This document shows, piece after piece, positions 57,004-64,000 of a DNA stretch of 64,000 nucleotides. The stretch lies in the NCBI GenBank assembly GCA_023382655.1, contig JAHDWK010000007.1, forward strand, positions 218,028-282,027, written 5' to 3'. Position 1 is the stretch's first letter. Each line of letters starts with the position of its first letter. The DNA comes from Anaerolineae bacterium (lineage in GTDB: Bacteria; Chloroflexota; Anaerolineae; Promineifilales; Promineifilaceae). The position numbers were made by a program, and so were the translations under genes. The notes below the pieces were generated by a model that was not told where the DNA came from, searched no databases, and saw nothing but the letters and a program-made list of their open reading frames with translations.

Positions 57004-58986
57004 CCTAATTTGCCCGGCAATGTAATGGGCCGCAGCCATGATAGAGAGCATAGGGTTCACACCTACGGCCGTGGGAAATACACTGCCATCCGCCACCCAC
57101 AAATTCGCCACCTCATACGTCTCTCCTGTCGGTTTCAGCGCCCCGGTTCCTGGGGAAGCGCCAATGCGGCAGGTAGACATCTGGTGGGCACTGAACAGAC
57201 CATACCCATTGGGGGGGAACCCTTGCTGCTGTACGGTGGTCAAAAATGCGTCAAAGTCTTCCCCTGGCTGCCAGATAATAGTGCGGTTGTGGGGCGCTAT
57301 GAGGCGTTGCGCGCCCGCCGCGCGATGAATTTTGAATGATTCCACCATACCCTGCCACAGATGGCGGGCGTCATATTTGTGCAGGTGATAATGCAGAACC
57401 GGTTGGCCCTGTTGATCCAGCCGTACCTGTCCGCCATAAAAATCGCGGGTAAGGACAATGTGGTTAGCCAGGTGGTGCAGGCGCTGTACCAGCCGTTTGT
57501 GCTGCCGCCCAGACTGCCAGGGCAACCAGGCAGTATAAGTGCCCGGATGACCTGGCGAAGTTTCCAGCCAGACGCCATAACCACGGCCGTCCAGATTGGC
57601 AAAATCGTGAATGACGCGCGTTTGCGGCGCACCGTGCCAGCTATACACCGGCTCTTCATAGATGCCCCAGGTTTGGGTGACCGGGTGCAGGTGTAAATGT
57701 TGCCCAATATGTTTGTTGTGCAAGCCAGAGCGGCGCAGCAGCGCCGGGGTGTGAATGGCCCCGGCTGCCACCACGACTACATCTGCCTTGATAGTCAGGC
57801 GGTATGATCCGCCGTTTTGGGTGACGGTGACTATCGCGCCGCTGACACGGCCGTGTTGGTGCAAAATGCGGTCCACATGGGCATTGACCACAATGCGCCC
57901 GCCCCGGTCCACTGTGTCTTGCAAATAAGTCTTGAGCGCACTTTGTTTGGCGGCATAGATGCAGCCGTAGTTACAAAAGGTGCAGTCCACACAACCTGAG
58001 ACGTTGCGGGGAATCACATCCACTCGGTAACCCAACGCCTGCGCTCCCTGCGCCAGCAGTTCATTTTGGCGGTTAGCTGCACTTTCCTGCGTATTGACGC
58101 CAATGCGGGCGCTTACAGCCGCCAGACTGGCCTGAAAGTCGGCGGTGGTGGCGGCGCTAAAACCATGCGCTGCCCATTCGTCCAGCACGGCGTCCGTGGG
58201 GATGAGGGAAGTGAGCCAGTTAACGGCCGTGCCCCCGCCCAACGTACTGCCCGCCAACACACTCATACTCATGTCGGCGGTCGTCAGCGCCCCTTCGTTT
58301 TCATACAGTTGTTCATAACCCGCTACTTCTTGTCCGGTGAAATCGGGTTCGGCAAAATATCCGCCCTTTTCCACCACCAACACATCTAACCCGGCGGCGC
58401 TGAGTTCACCGGCTACCACGCCACCACCCGCGCCCGAACCAATGATGAGGACGGCCGTTTCCAGCACTGTGTCTTCCGTGACCGTCAAGGGTTGGATGGG
58501 GCGCGGCCCATCCACCGGATTAGGCGGCGGACCGGGGTAAGCAAAAACGGGCCAGGTGGGGTTTGGTTTACCGTCTGGCATGGTGGCGTAAAAGAGAAAA
58601 ATAATAACTCGTTTCAGGCATTGGAAAGCCCGGCGGCGGGCAGCAAACCGGCTGTTACCCCATGTCCGTAACACGGCCGTGCGCCGGTCTATCTTCATTG
58701 CCGAAAATGCGCCCCATTGCCCGGCCAATAACAAATTGACCAACGGTATCTCCAACAAGTTCAGAAAAAGGCGAATCTCGGTGAGCCTTTGCGCCTCAGC
58801 CACCGCTTCCAGCTTAGCTTCGGTCAGTTCCCCAATATTCAAATCAGAGGCGCGTATGCCAAAGAGACGCTCATCTTCCCCATCTTGTGCTTCCAGGGCG
58901 GGTATCAATGTATCGGCCAGGCGACTGAGAGTGTATTTTTGCCGGGTATTCAAAAAGGGCATCCTTGTGCTCCATGAATCAGCCAT
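56989..58986 (-). CDS. GMC family oxidoreductase (long-chain alcohol oxidase-like)
   Basis: 665 residues from ATG at 58986; ATG 33 bases upstream is an alternative. The N-terminal 150 residues are a helical region like gluconate dehydrogenase subunit 3. The FAD-binding motif is LIIGSGAGGGVVAGEL (about 185-200) and the substrate-domain segment is STLGGGTAVNWLTSL. A cysteine cluster CVDCTFCNYGC (C-x2-C-x2-C-x3-C, about 335) resembles an iron-sulfur site. The active-site His/Asn region is GVNPMLSIMAAAHYIAGQ. The enzyme oxidises long-chain or cyclic alcohols using FAD; the electron acceptor is unknown. Confidence 0.87.
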   Translation of the reverse strand: MADSWSTRMPFLNTRQKYTLSRLADTLIPALEAQDGEDERLFGIRASDLNIGELTEAKLEAVAEAQRLTEIRLFLNLLEIPLVNLLLAGQWGAFSAMKIDRRTAVLRTWGNSRFAARRRAFQCLKRVIIFLFYATMPDGKPNPTWPVFAYPGPPPNPVDGPRPIQPLTVTEDTVLETAVLIIGSGAGGGVVAGELSAAGLDVLVVEKGGYFAEPDFTGQEVAGYEQLYENEGALTTADMSMSVLAGSTLGGGTAVNWLTSLIPTDAVLDEWAAHGFSAATTADFQASLAAVSARIGVNTQESAANRQNELLAQGAQALGYRVDVIPRNVSGCVDCTFCNYGCIYAAKQSALKTYLQDTVDRGGRIVVNAHVDRILHQHGRVSGAIVTVTQNGGSYRLTIKADVVVVAAGAIHTPALLRRSGLHNKHIGQHLHLHPVTQTWGIYEEPVYSWHGAPQTRVIHDFANLDGRGYGVWLETSPGHPGTYTAWLPWQSGRQHKRLVQRLHHLANHIVLTRDFYGGQVRLDQQGQPVLHYHLHKYDARHLWQGMVESFKIHRAAGAQRLIAPHNRTIIWQPGEDFDAFLTTVQQQGFPPNGYGLFSAHQMSTCRIGASPGTGALKPTGETYEVANLWVADGSVFPTAVGVNPMLSIMAAAHYIAGQIRDGNP

Positions 58987-59047
58987 GTTACCGCGCTTGC
59001 GGTGGCATAGTTTTACCATTTGATCGCAGACTGTCCAAAGATCAAAG

Positions 59048-59094
59048 ATTGGCGATGGCGAGATTGCAGACTGGACAATCTTGCCATCGCCGAT
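59048..59094. repeat. Imperfect 18-bp inverted repeat upstream of the LCP gene
   Basis: ATTGGCGATGGCGAGATT (59048-59065) pairs with AATCTTGCCATCGCCGAT (59077-59094), with two G-U wobbles. It lies in the divergent gap between the GMC and LCP genes. It could be a regulatory hairpin or a remnant palindromic repeat. Confidence 0.55.
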
Positions 59095-59174
59095 TTCTGC
59101 GGCGTCTGTTCGCCTCTGCCCTGGTTATGCATTATAATGCCCACGCGAAATTGACTCTGATAAAATAGCGCCTT

Positions 59175-60629
59175 ATGAAGTCAAAATCACCTGGCCGTCG
59201 CTCCCCTGCACGTATTCGATTCCCCCTTTGGGTATGGGGCATTATTGCCGGTATCGGCCTTATTTTGCTGCTGGCTGTTTCCATGTGGCTTTTCCGCGCG
59301 ATACAAGGCGCCGTTTCCTCGTTTGATGTGGTCAGCGCAGATTTTAACGACACGGCCGTGGCCCCCTCCCCACCGCAAACAGGCCAGACATTACCCGGCG
59401 CTCCATCAGTTGTAAACAGCCCGGAAGAAAGTTCCCTCATTTCCAGTGAAGGGCTGCAACCGTGGACGGGGACAGAACGCATCTCCATTTTGCTGCTGGG
59501 CATTGACCAACGCTGTGACGAAACCGGCCCCACCCATACAGACTCGATCATGATCGTGACCATTGATCCCTTGGGCTTGTCGGCGGGCGTCTTGTCACTA
59601 CCCCGCGATATGTGGGTGGAAATTCCCGGTTTTGGCGCGGACCGCATCAATCAGGCACATTATTTGGGGGAAGCGTTTGAGTATCCTGGCGGTGGTCCCG
59701 CGCTGGCGGTGGAAACGGTGGAAGGCTTGTTGGGTGTGCCGATTCAATACTATTTGACGGTCAACTTCGATGCCTTTGTGGAGATGGTTGACCTGATAGG
59801 CGGCATTGAAATCGAAGTGCCGGAAGCGATTGATGATCCCACTTACCCGGATCGTTGTTACGGGTATGATCCCTTTTCCATTGCGGCGGGAACCCATCAG
59901 TTAGATGGACAGCAGGCGTTGAAATATGCCCGCACACGGGCTACCTTTGGCGGTGATGTAGACCGGGCCGGCCGACAGCAGGCGGTGGTGTTGGCGGTGC
60001 GGGACAAAGTGTTGCAATTGGAGAATTTGCCAGGGCTGCTGGCCCAGGCGCCGCTGTTGTGGCAAACGTTCCAGAACAATGTGCGCACGAATATGACAGT
60101 AGATGAAGCATTACAGTTGGCGCTGTTGGTAAAGGAAATACCGGCAGGCAGTATTCACACGGCCGTCATCAATTACAACTATGTCTACAATGAAGTAACA
60201 CCAGATGGCCGGGCGGTGTTGGTGCCCATCCGCGAAAATATCCGCCAGTTACGCGATCAATTGTTTACGCCGCCCATTATTCCCACTCCCGTTATTGAGA
60301 ATTTACCGGCCTTGATGGCCGCCGAAAATGCACGAGTGGCTGTGCATAACGGCACGGCCGTGTTTGGTCTGGCAGGTGCTACCCAGGAATATCTGCAACA
60401 GTATGGCCTCAATGTGGCCGAAGTGGGCAACGCCGACTCGTCTGCTTACCTGACCTCACAGGTAGTGACCTATGGGCAGTTCCCCAGCACGGTGCGTTAT
60501 CTGACGCAACTGATGCATATTCCACCGCTCAACGTGAGTGACAGCACGACGCCCGCTGGCGACTTCGACGTGCTGGTAATTATTGGCGACGATTGGCGTG
60601 TCCCCGGCAGCGAAGAACCAACCCCGTAA
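59175..60629 (+). CDS. LytR-CpsA-Psr (LCP) family protein with LytR C-terminal domain
   Basis: 484 residues. There is a basic cytoplasmic start and one membrane helix (about 18-42), then a Pro/Ser-rich linker, then the LCP domain: ILLLGIDQR (about 110), SIMIVTID, VLSLPRDMWVEIPGFGADRINQAH, and the Arg-rich catalytic region QALKYARTRATFGGDVDRAGRQQ. The C-terminal part has the LytR_C fold (ARVAVHNGTAVFGLAGATQEYL). LCP enzymes transfer glycopolymers from lipid carriers to the cell wall or surface. No ribosome site precedes the ATG. Confidence 0.93.
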   Translation: MKSKSPGRRSPARIRFPLWVWGIIAGIGLILLLAVSMWLFRAIQGAVSSFDVVSADFNDTAVAPSPPQTGQTLPGAPSVVNSPEESSLISSEGLQPWTGTERISILLLGIDQRCDETGPTHTDSIMIVTIDPLGLSAGVLSLPRDMWVEIPGFGADRINQAHYLGEAFEYPGGGPALAVETVEGLLGVPIQYYLTVNFDAFVEMVDLIGGIEIEVPEAIDDPTYPDRCYGYDPFSIAAGTHQLDGQQALKYARTRATFGGDVDRAGRQQAVVLAVRDKVLQLENLPGLLAQAPLLWQTFQNNVRTNMTVDEALQLALLVKEIPAGSIHTAVINYNYVYNEVTPDGRAVLVPIRENIRQLRDQLFTPPIIPTPVIENLPALMAAENARVAVHNGTAVFGLAGATQEYLQQYGLNVAEVGNADSSAYLTSQVVTYGQFPSTVRYLTQLMHIPPLNVSDSTTPAGDFDVLVIIGDDWRVPGSEEPTP

Positions 60630-60690
60630 TGCGTAAGTCGTAAATCGTAGTCCGTAAACGGTTTACGGATTATGGGTCACGGATTACGGC
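60625..60690. repeat. Heptamer array, CGTAATC family, inverted pair (copy 8)
   Basis: Units CCGTAAT, GCGTAAG, TCGTAAA, TCGTAGT, CCGTAAA face CGGTTTA, CGGATTA, TGGGTCA, CGGATTA. It follows, and overlaps, the stop of the LCP gene. Confidence 0.78.
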
Positions 60691-60715
60691 AAAGGACCAG
60701 ACAGGAGGAGAATTC

Positions 60716-62845
60716 ATGGTCAAGCGTGGCTGGAGTTGTGTGTTGCTAGGCGTGATGATTACGGCCGTTGTCGCTTGCAGCAAACCAGCCATCGAAGAAG
60801 ACCAGGAGTTCAACACCCCCGACGAACCATCACACGCACTTACCGCCGACGCCCAGCAGCATAACAACTCATCTGCCGCCCCCACCCAAGACAAACCAAC
60901 TATCCCGCCCCCCCCATCCCCCACAGCCGCCCCCACCACGTCTCTCTACAGTAACTGGCAGCAAGCCGGCAGCATCGCCACCGGGCTGCAACTGTTAACA
61001 CCGCCGGAATGGGTCAATTTGTCCGGCCAACTGGATACTGCCGGCGCAGCCAATACATCGGGCCTTATCGTGCTGCTGCTAAGTGATTCTGCCCGTACCG
61101 GTGACAGCCTGTTGGGCAGCAAACCTTTAGGCGCAGGCGCTTATGTGGCCGGATTAGTTTCCAATCAGACGCAATCTCTGCATACGCCGCAGGCGGCGCT
61201 CATGCAATATCTGCAACAGCTCAACAAGAACATTACCATTCTGAATGAGCCAACACCCGTGACGGCCCTGGCTAATTCCGGCAGCCGCATCACCGGCGCT
61301 TATGTGGATGTGGTGGGTGAACCGCTTATTTTTAACAGTGGACAAACAGACCTGCATACCCGTGTTCTGTTGTTTACCTCGGCGTTGGCCGGGGCCGTCA
61401 ACCAGAATACCCAGGCAATCTTTTTGCTGAGTACACCCCAGGCCACCTGGCCGGAAATGGAGCCACTGCTGGCGCAAATTGCCCGAACCATTGTGGTGCA
61501 TCATGTAGACGGGGATTTCACCATCCGGGATGGCGCCGCTAATGTCATGGGCACACTGGGAGAAACAGACCTGGTGCAAGGCACGTTAAACAGCGGCGTC
61601 AAAGACATCTGGACGTTTGATATTGCCCAGGAACGGTATGCCACACTAACCCTCAGCCCCCAGGCGGCGGCGCTGGATCTGACCATGACGCTCATTGGCC
61701 CGTCTGGGCAGACGATTGTGCAGGTGGACAATGGGTATGCGGGTGATACGGAAACGGCCGTAGACCAACTCCTGCGGGAGAGCGGCCGTTACATTGTCGA
61801 AGTGGGCGAGTTTTTCAATGCGGCCGGTGGTTACACCCTGCGGCTCTCGCTCACGGAGCAGCCTTTTTTTGGTGGTGGTGGTTTGGTGGGGCCAGGGCAA
61901 ACGATTCAAAGTGCGCTGCCGCCCGGTGGTGAGCAGTTGTGGCGGTTTACGGCCGTGGCTGGCGATGTGGTCAGCGTGGTTTTAGACCCGGCCGATTTTG
62001 ACGTGGTGCTGTATGTATATACCCCGGACGGCCGTAGCCTGGTTGAACTGGATGAAGGGTTCAGCGGTGACGCGGAAGTGGCCTCAGGGTTGATATTACC
62101 GGTAGAGGGGGAATACACCATTGTGGTGCGCAGTTTTGCCGGTGGCGGCGGCTCTTATACCCTGTCGTTGGATAGAGGGGGCGACGAAACGCTCAATCTC
62201 TACGATGCCGGCGACCTGGTTTATGGTGAAACGCGCCCGGAGATGCTGCAAGAAAATGAAACCCACGCCTGGTTTTTCCACGGCCGTGCCGGGGATGAAA
62301 TCATGGCCGACGTGACGCCCCTGGACAATAACCTTGACCTGGAAGTGTGGTTGTTAAACCAGGATTTGCAGCGCCTGACGACCGTAGACGCGCTGTTGGC
62401 CGGTCAGCCGGAATATCTGGTGCATACCCTGCCCGCCGATGGGCAATATCTGCTGCTGGTGCGTGACTTTTTTGGGGAGCCGGGGCAATATGAGATTAAC
62501 CTGACGGCCGTGCCCGCCGATGCGCCCCAGGTGGTGGGGATGCTCACCTATGGCCAGAGTGTGCAGGGGGCGCTGACGGCGGGGCAGCAAGTGGTGTGGC
62601 AGTTTGACGGCCGTAATGGGGAATCCATCTCCGCCCGGCTGCTACCCGGCGCCGCCCAGTCAGATTTGCGGTTGGTACTGCTGGACCCCGCCGGTAATCA
62701 GGTCTGGGAAATAGACCAGACCGGCGCGGGCCAACCGGAAGAAATCACCGCCTTTACGCTGACCACAGACGGCATCTGGAGTCTGCGCATTGCCGAATTT
62801 TTTGGCGAAACCGCCAGTTATACACTCAGCCTCGACCGGCAGTGA
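60716..62845 (+). CDS. Exported lipoprotein with repeated PPC-type domains
   Basis: 709 residues. AGGAGGAG is a strong ribosome site. The signal ends in the lipobox VVAC (Cys21), followed by a Pro/Thr-rich linker (PPPPSPTAAPTTSLYSNW). The first soluble domain runs to about residue 250. Then at least four pre-peptidase-C-terminal (PPC)-type beta domains follow, each with the pattern W-x-F and a D-x-x-LYVYTPDGRSLVELDEG-type strand (e.g. TLTLSPQAAALDLTMTLIGP, VSVVLDPADFDVVLYVYTPD). It is a surface protein probably exported and lipid-anchored; no catalytic residue is seen. Confidence 0.8.
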   Translation: MVKRGWSCVLLGVMITAVVACSKPAIEEDQEFNTPDEPSHALTADAQQHNNSSAAPTQDKPTIPPPPSPTAAPTTSLYSNWQQAGSIATGLQLLTPPEWVNLSGQLDTAGAANTSGLIVLLLSDSARTGDSLLGSKPLGAGAYVAGLVSNQTQSLHTPQAALMQYLQQLNKNITILNEPTPVTALANSGSRITGAYVDVVGEPLIFNSGQTDLHTRVLLFTSALAGAVNQNTQAIFLLSTPQATWPEMEPLLAQIARTIVVHHVDGDFTIRDGAANVMGTLGETDLVQGTLNSGVKDIWTFDIAQERYATLTLSPQAAALDLTMTLIGPSGQTIVQVDNGYAGDTETAVDQLLRESGRYIVEVGEFFNAAGGYTLRLSLTEQPFFGGGGLVGPGQTIQSALPPGGEQLWRFTAVAGDVVSVVLDPADFDVVLYVYTPDGRSLVELDEGFSGDAEVASGLILPVEGEYTIVVRSFAGGGGSYTLSLDRGGDETLNLYDAGDLVYGETRPEMLQENETHAWFFHGRAGDEIMADVTPLDNNLDLEVWLLNQDLQRLTTVDALLAGQPEYLVHTLPADGQYLLLVRDFFGEPGQYEINLTAVPADAPQVVGMLTYGQSVQGALTAGQQVVWQFDGRNGESISARLLPGAAQSDLRLVLLDPAGNQVWEIDQTGAGQPEEITAFTLTTDGIWSLRIAEFFGETASYTLSLDRQ

Positions 62846-62965
62846 AGAGGGGCACAACACCAACAGAAGACTGCGTTTTCTGTAGCGGTGACCGGAGTGC
62901 CCACCGCGCCACACCCGGCTAATGAGGGAGTGGCACGATCTGAAGACCGACCATAGCCAGAGAAA

Positions 62966-63958
62966 ATGGGAATGAAAAGTATTCCTGCAAATTCAAAGAA
63001 AATCGTAAATCTCTTAAGCACTGGCCTAGATTCCAATCTTGCTGAAAAAGCTGTAAAAGAAGGCTTTTCTTTAACCCGCTTAAAATCGGCCTCAAAATCA
63101 GAGTTGCAAGAATCTTTTACGGCAGATGAAGTAGAACAACTGCTCAACCTGAGACGCAAACCAATCCCGAATGATGTTGTCCAGAAATTAGTCGAAAGTT
63201 GTCATTGGAAATGTTGCCTGTGCGAGGATTTTTATGAATCCAAGCCTGTGATTATTCATCACATCATTGAACACTCAAGAAACCAAGATGATAGCTACGA
63301 AAATCTTGTGATTTTGTGCTTAAATCATCACGCTGAAGCACATAGTACATGGGCAATCTCACGACATCCATTGCCACCTGAGTTAATACGATTGAAAAAA
63401 TTGCAATGGGAAGTTGCTGTTTCAGAGTTCGTTGCAGGGAAACGACCAGCACCGACTAAGGGTGTGAATTTAGGAACAAAAGAAACCAAGTATTCAACCG
63501 AAGTTTTGCTTGCTTATGCTAAAAGCCTAGCGGACAAATACTCAAACTGGCATATTCCTGATGAACTAGCTTCACTTATCAATTGGGAAGTTAATCCTGT
63601 CCCTATAGATAATTACATCAGCCTGAAAAGGATATCCGAAGAGTCCCTGTTCCCCTATCCATCAGTTGGAATTGCAGGACGAAAGACAAGAGAACTCAAA
63701 ACGACATTGCAAAAATCGCTAAATAATAACAAGGTTTTGATAGTCGGCAGTGCCGGAACCGGAAAATCAACTTGCTTGCGATATATTTGTCACCACTATG
63801 CGTCAATTGCTATCAAATCCATTTCACGAAATCTACCATATCCTTATTCAGGCATATTTATTCCGATTCTAATTTCCTTGAGACATTTCGGGAAAAATGA
63901 CCTTTCCTCATTAATAAATTCACAATTCCGTAGCCACAATATCCTTATTACTTTGTAA
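62966..63958 (+). CDS. HNH domain fused to P-loop NTPase (NACHT-like), C-terminally short
   Basis: 330 residues, visibly AT-rich compared with its left neighbours. After a helix-rich N-terminus (about 15-60), an HNH-type endonuclease domain has the zinc pair CCLC (Cys83, Cys86), IIHHIIEHSR (His98-His99) and ILCLNHHAEAH (Cys118, His121-His122, His126). After a linker, a P-loop is present, VLIVGSAGTGKSTCLRYICHH (about residue 257), then FIPILISLRHFGK, similar to NACHT-type NTPases. The frame stops at 63958 before any Walker B, and other frames downstream do not clearly restore it. ATG at 62972 is an equally good start. It may be a truncated or frameshifted defence gene. Confidence 0.7.
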   Translation: MGMKSIPANSKKIVNLLSTGLDSNLAEKAVKEGFSLTRLKSASKSELQESFTADEVEQLLNLRRKPIPNDVVQKLVESCHWKCCLCEDFYESKPVIIHHIIEHSRNQDDSYENLVILCLNHHAEAHSTWAISRHPLPPELIRLKKLQWEVAVSEFVAGKRPAPTKGVNLGTKETKYSTEVLLAYAKSLADKYSNWHIPDELASLINWEVNPVPIDNYISLKRISEESLFPYPSVGIAGRKTRELKTTLQKSLNNNKVLIVGSAGTGKSTCLRYICHHYASIAIKSISRNLPYPYSGIFIPILISLRHFGKNDLSSLINSQFRSHNILITL

Positions 63959-64000
63959 CATAAATAATCTAAACATTCTTCAGTTCCAAAATAGCTGATT

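Overview
The window reads as a chromosomal segment of a Chloroflexota bacterium, probably of the Anaerolineae / Promineifilum-like branch. This is inference from gene content, from exported proteins with Thr/Pro linkers and a YLPVV-type C-terminus, and from the DNA habits described below; there is no rRNA or tRNA gene to confirm it. Base composition is moderately high GC, with two clearly AT-richer islands (an acyltransferase near 9.3-10.5 kb and the HNH/P-loop gene at the right edge). I see no prophage, insertion sequence, CRISPR array or tRNA.

Layout. 0-3.6 kb: C-terminal part of a cyclic beta-glucan synthase-like GH94 protein. 4-9.2 kb: an envelope-stress cluster (CsbD, GlsB/YeaQ, YtxH, a lone receiver protein, a DUF5661 protein, two overlapping AI-2E-type membrane proteins, an M48 protease). 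9.3-13.7 kb: an AT-rich acyltransferase, then a valine T-box leader and valS. 13.8-14.4 kb: an antitoxin with a frameshifted PIN toxin. 14.4-24.7 kb: TauE-like exporter, GH3 beta-glucosidase, YqeY, then a PgpH-YbeY-DgkA run, an MBL-rhodanese protein and a two-component system. 24.8-31.7 kb: a large secreted InlB-repeat protein, fumarylacetoacetase, a small orphan protein, proS with an attenuator-like leader, and a methyltransferase. 31.8-40.6 kb: B12/radical-SAM protein, toxin-antitoxin remnant, a PD-(D/E)XK-like protein coupled to hpt, patatin, Fe-alcohol dehydrogenase, SCP2, YbaK, and a class-V aminotransferase. 40.7-47.5 kb: a possible conflict/defence cluster of Fic, a membrane NACHT NTPase (frameshifted), a C39-like peptidase with a partner, and a DUF488-RecQ fusion. 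47.6-53.9 kb: a full Mrp Na+/H+ antiporter, with mrpG divergent from mrpAB-C-D-E-F. 54-62.8 kb: two lipoproteins, PlsC, an ABC permease, a GMC oxidoreductase and an LCP ligase. 62.9-64 kb: an HNH domain fused to a truncated P-loop NTPase.

The most unusual signal is in the DNA rather than in one gene. Gene junctions are filled with heptamer-periodic repeats (units such as CGTAATC, GATTGGA, AGCAGTG, GTAATTG), nearly all built as an array facing its own inverted copy. These arrays supply the last codons and stop of several genes (the recurring ending Gly-Asn-Pro-stop), and one sits in frame inside a methyltransferase. A second class, perfect hairpins of about 30-33 bp and a 53-54 bp two-hairpin element, has landed inside the GH94 reading frame and twice inside the valS T-box leader. 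On top of this the palindrome ACGGCCGT is strongly over-represented throughout, much like HIP1 of cyanobacteria. Several accessory conflict genes (PIN toxin, RelE-like toxin, NACHT, HNH-NTPase) are broken or truncated, suggesting decay of defence or selfish modules in an otherwise ordinary housekeeping region.
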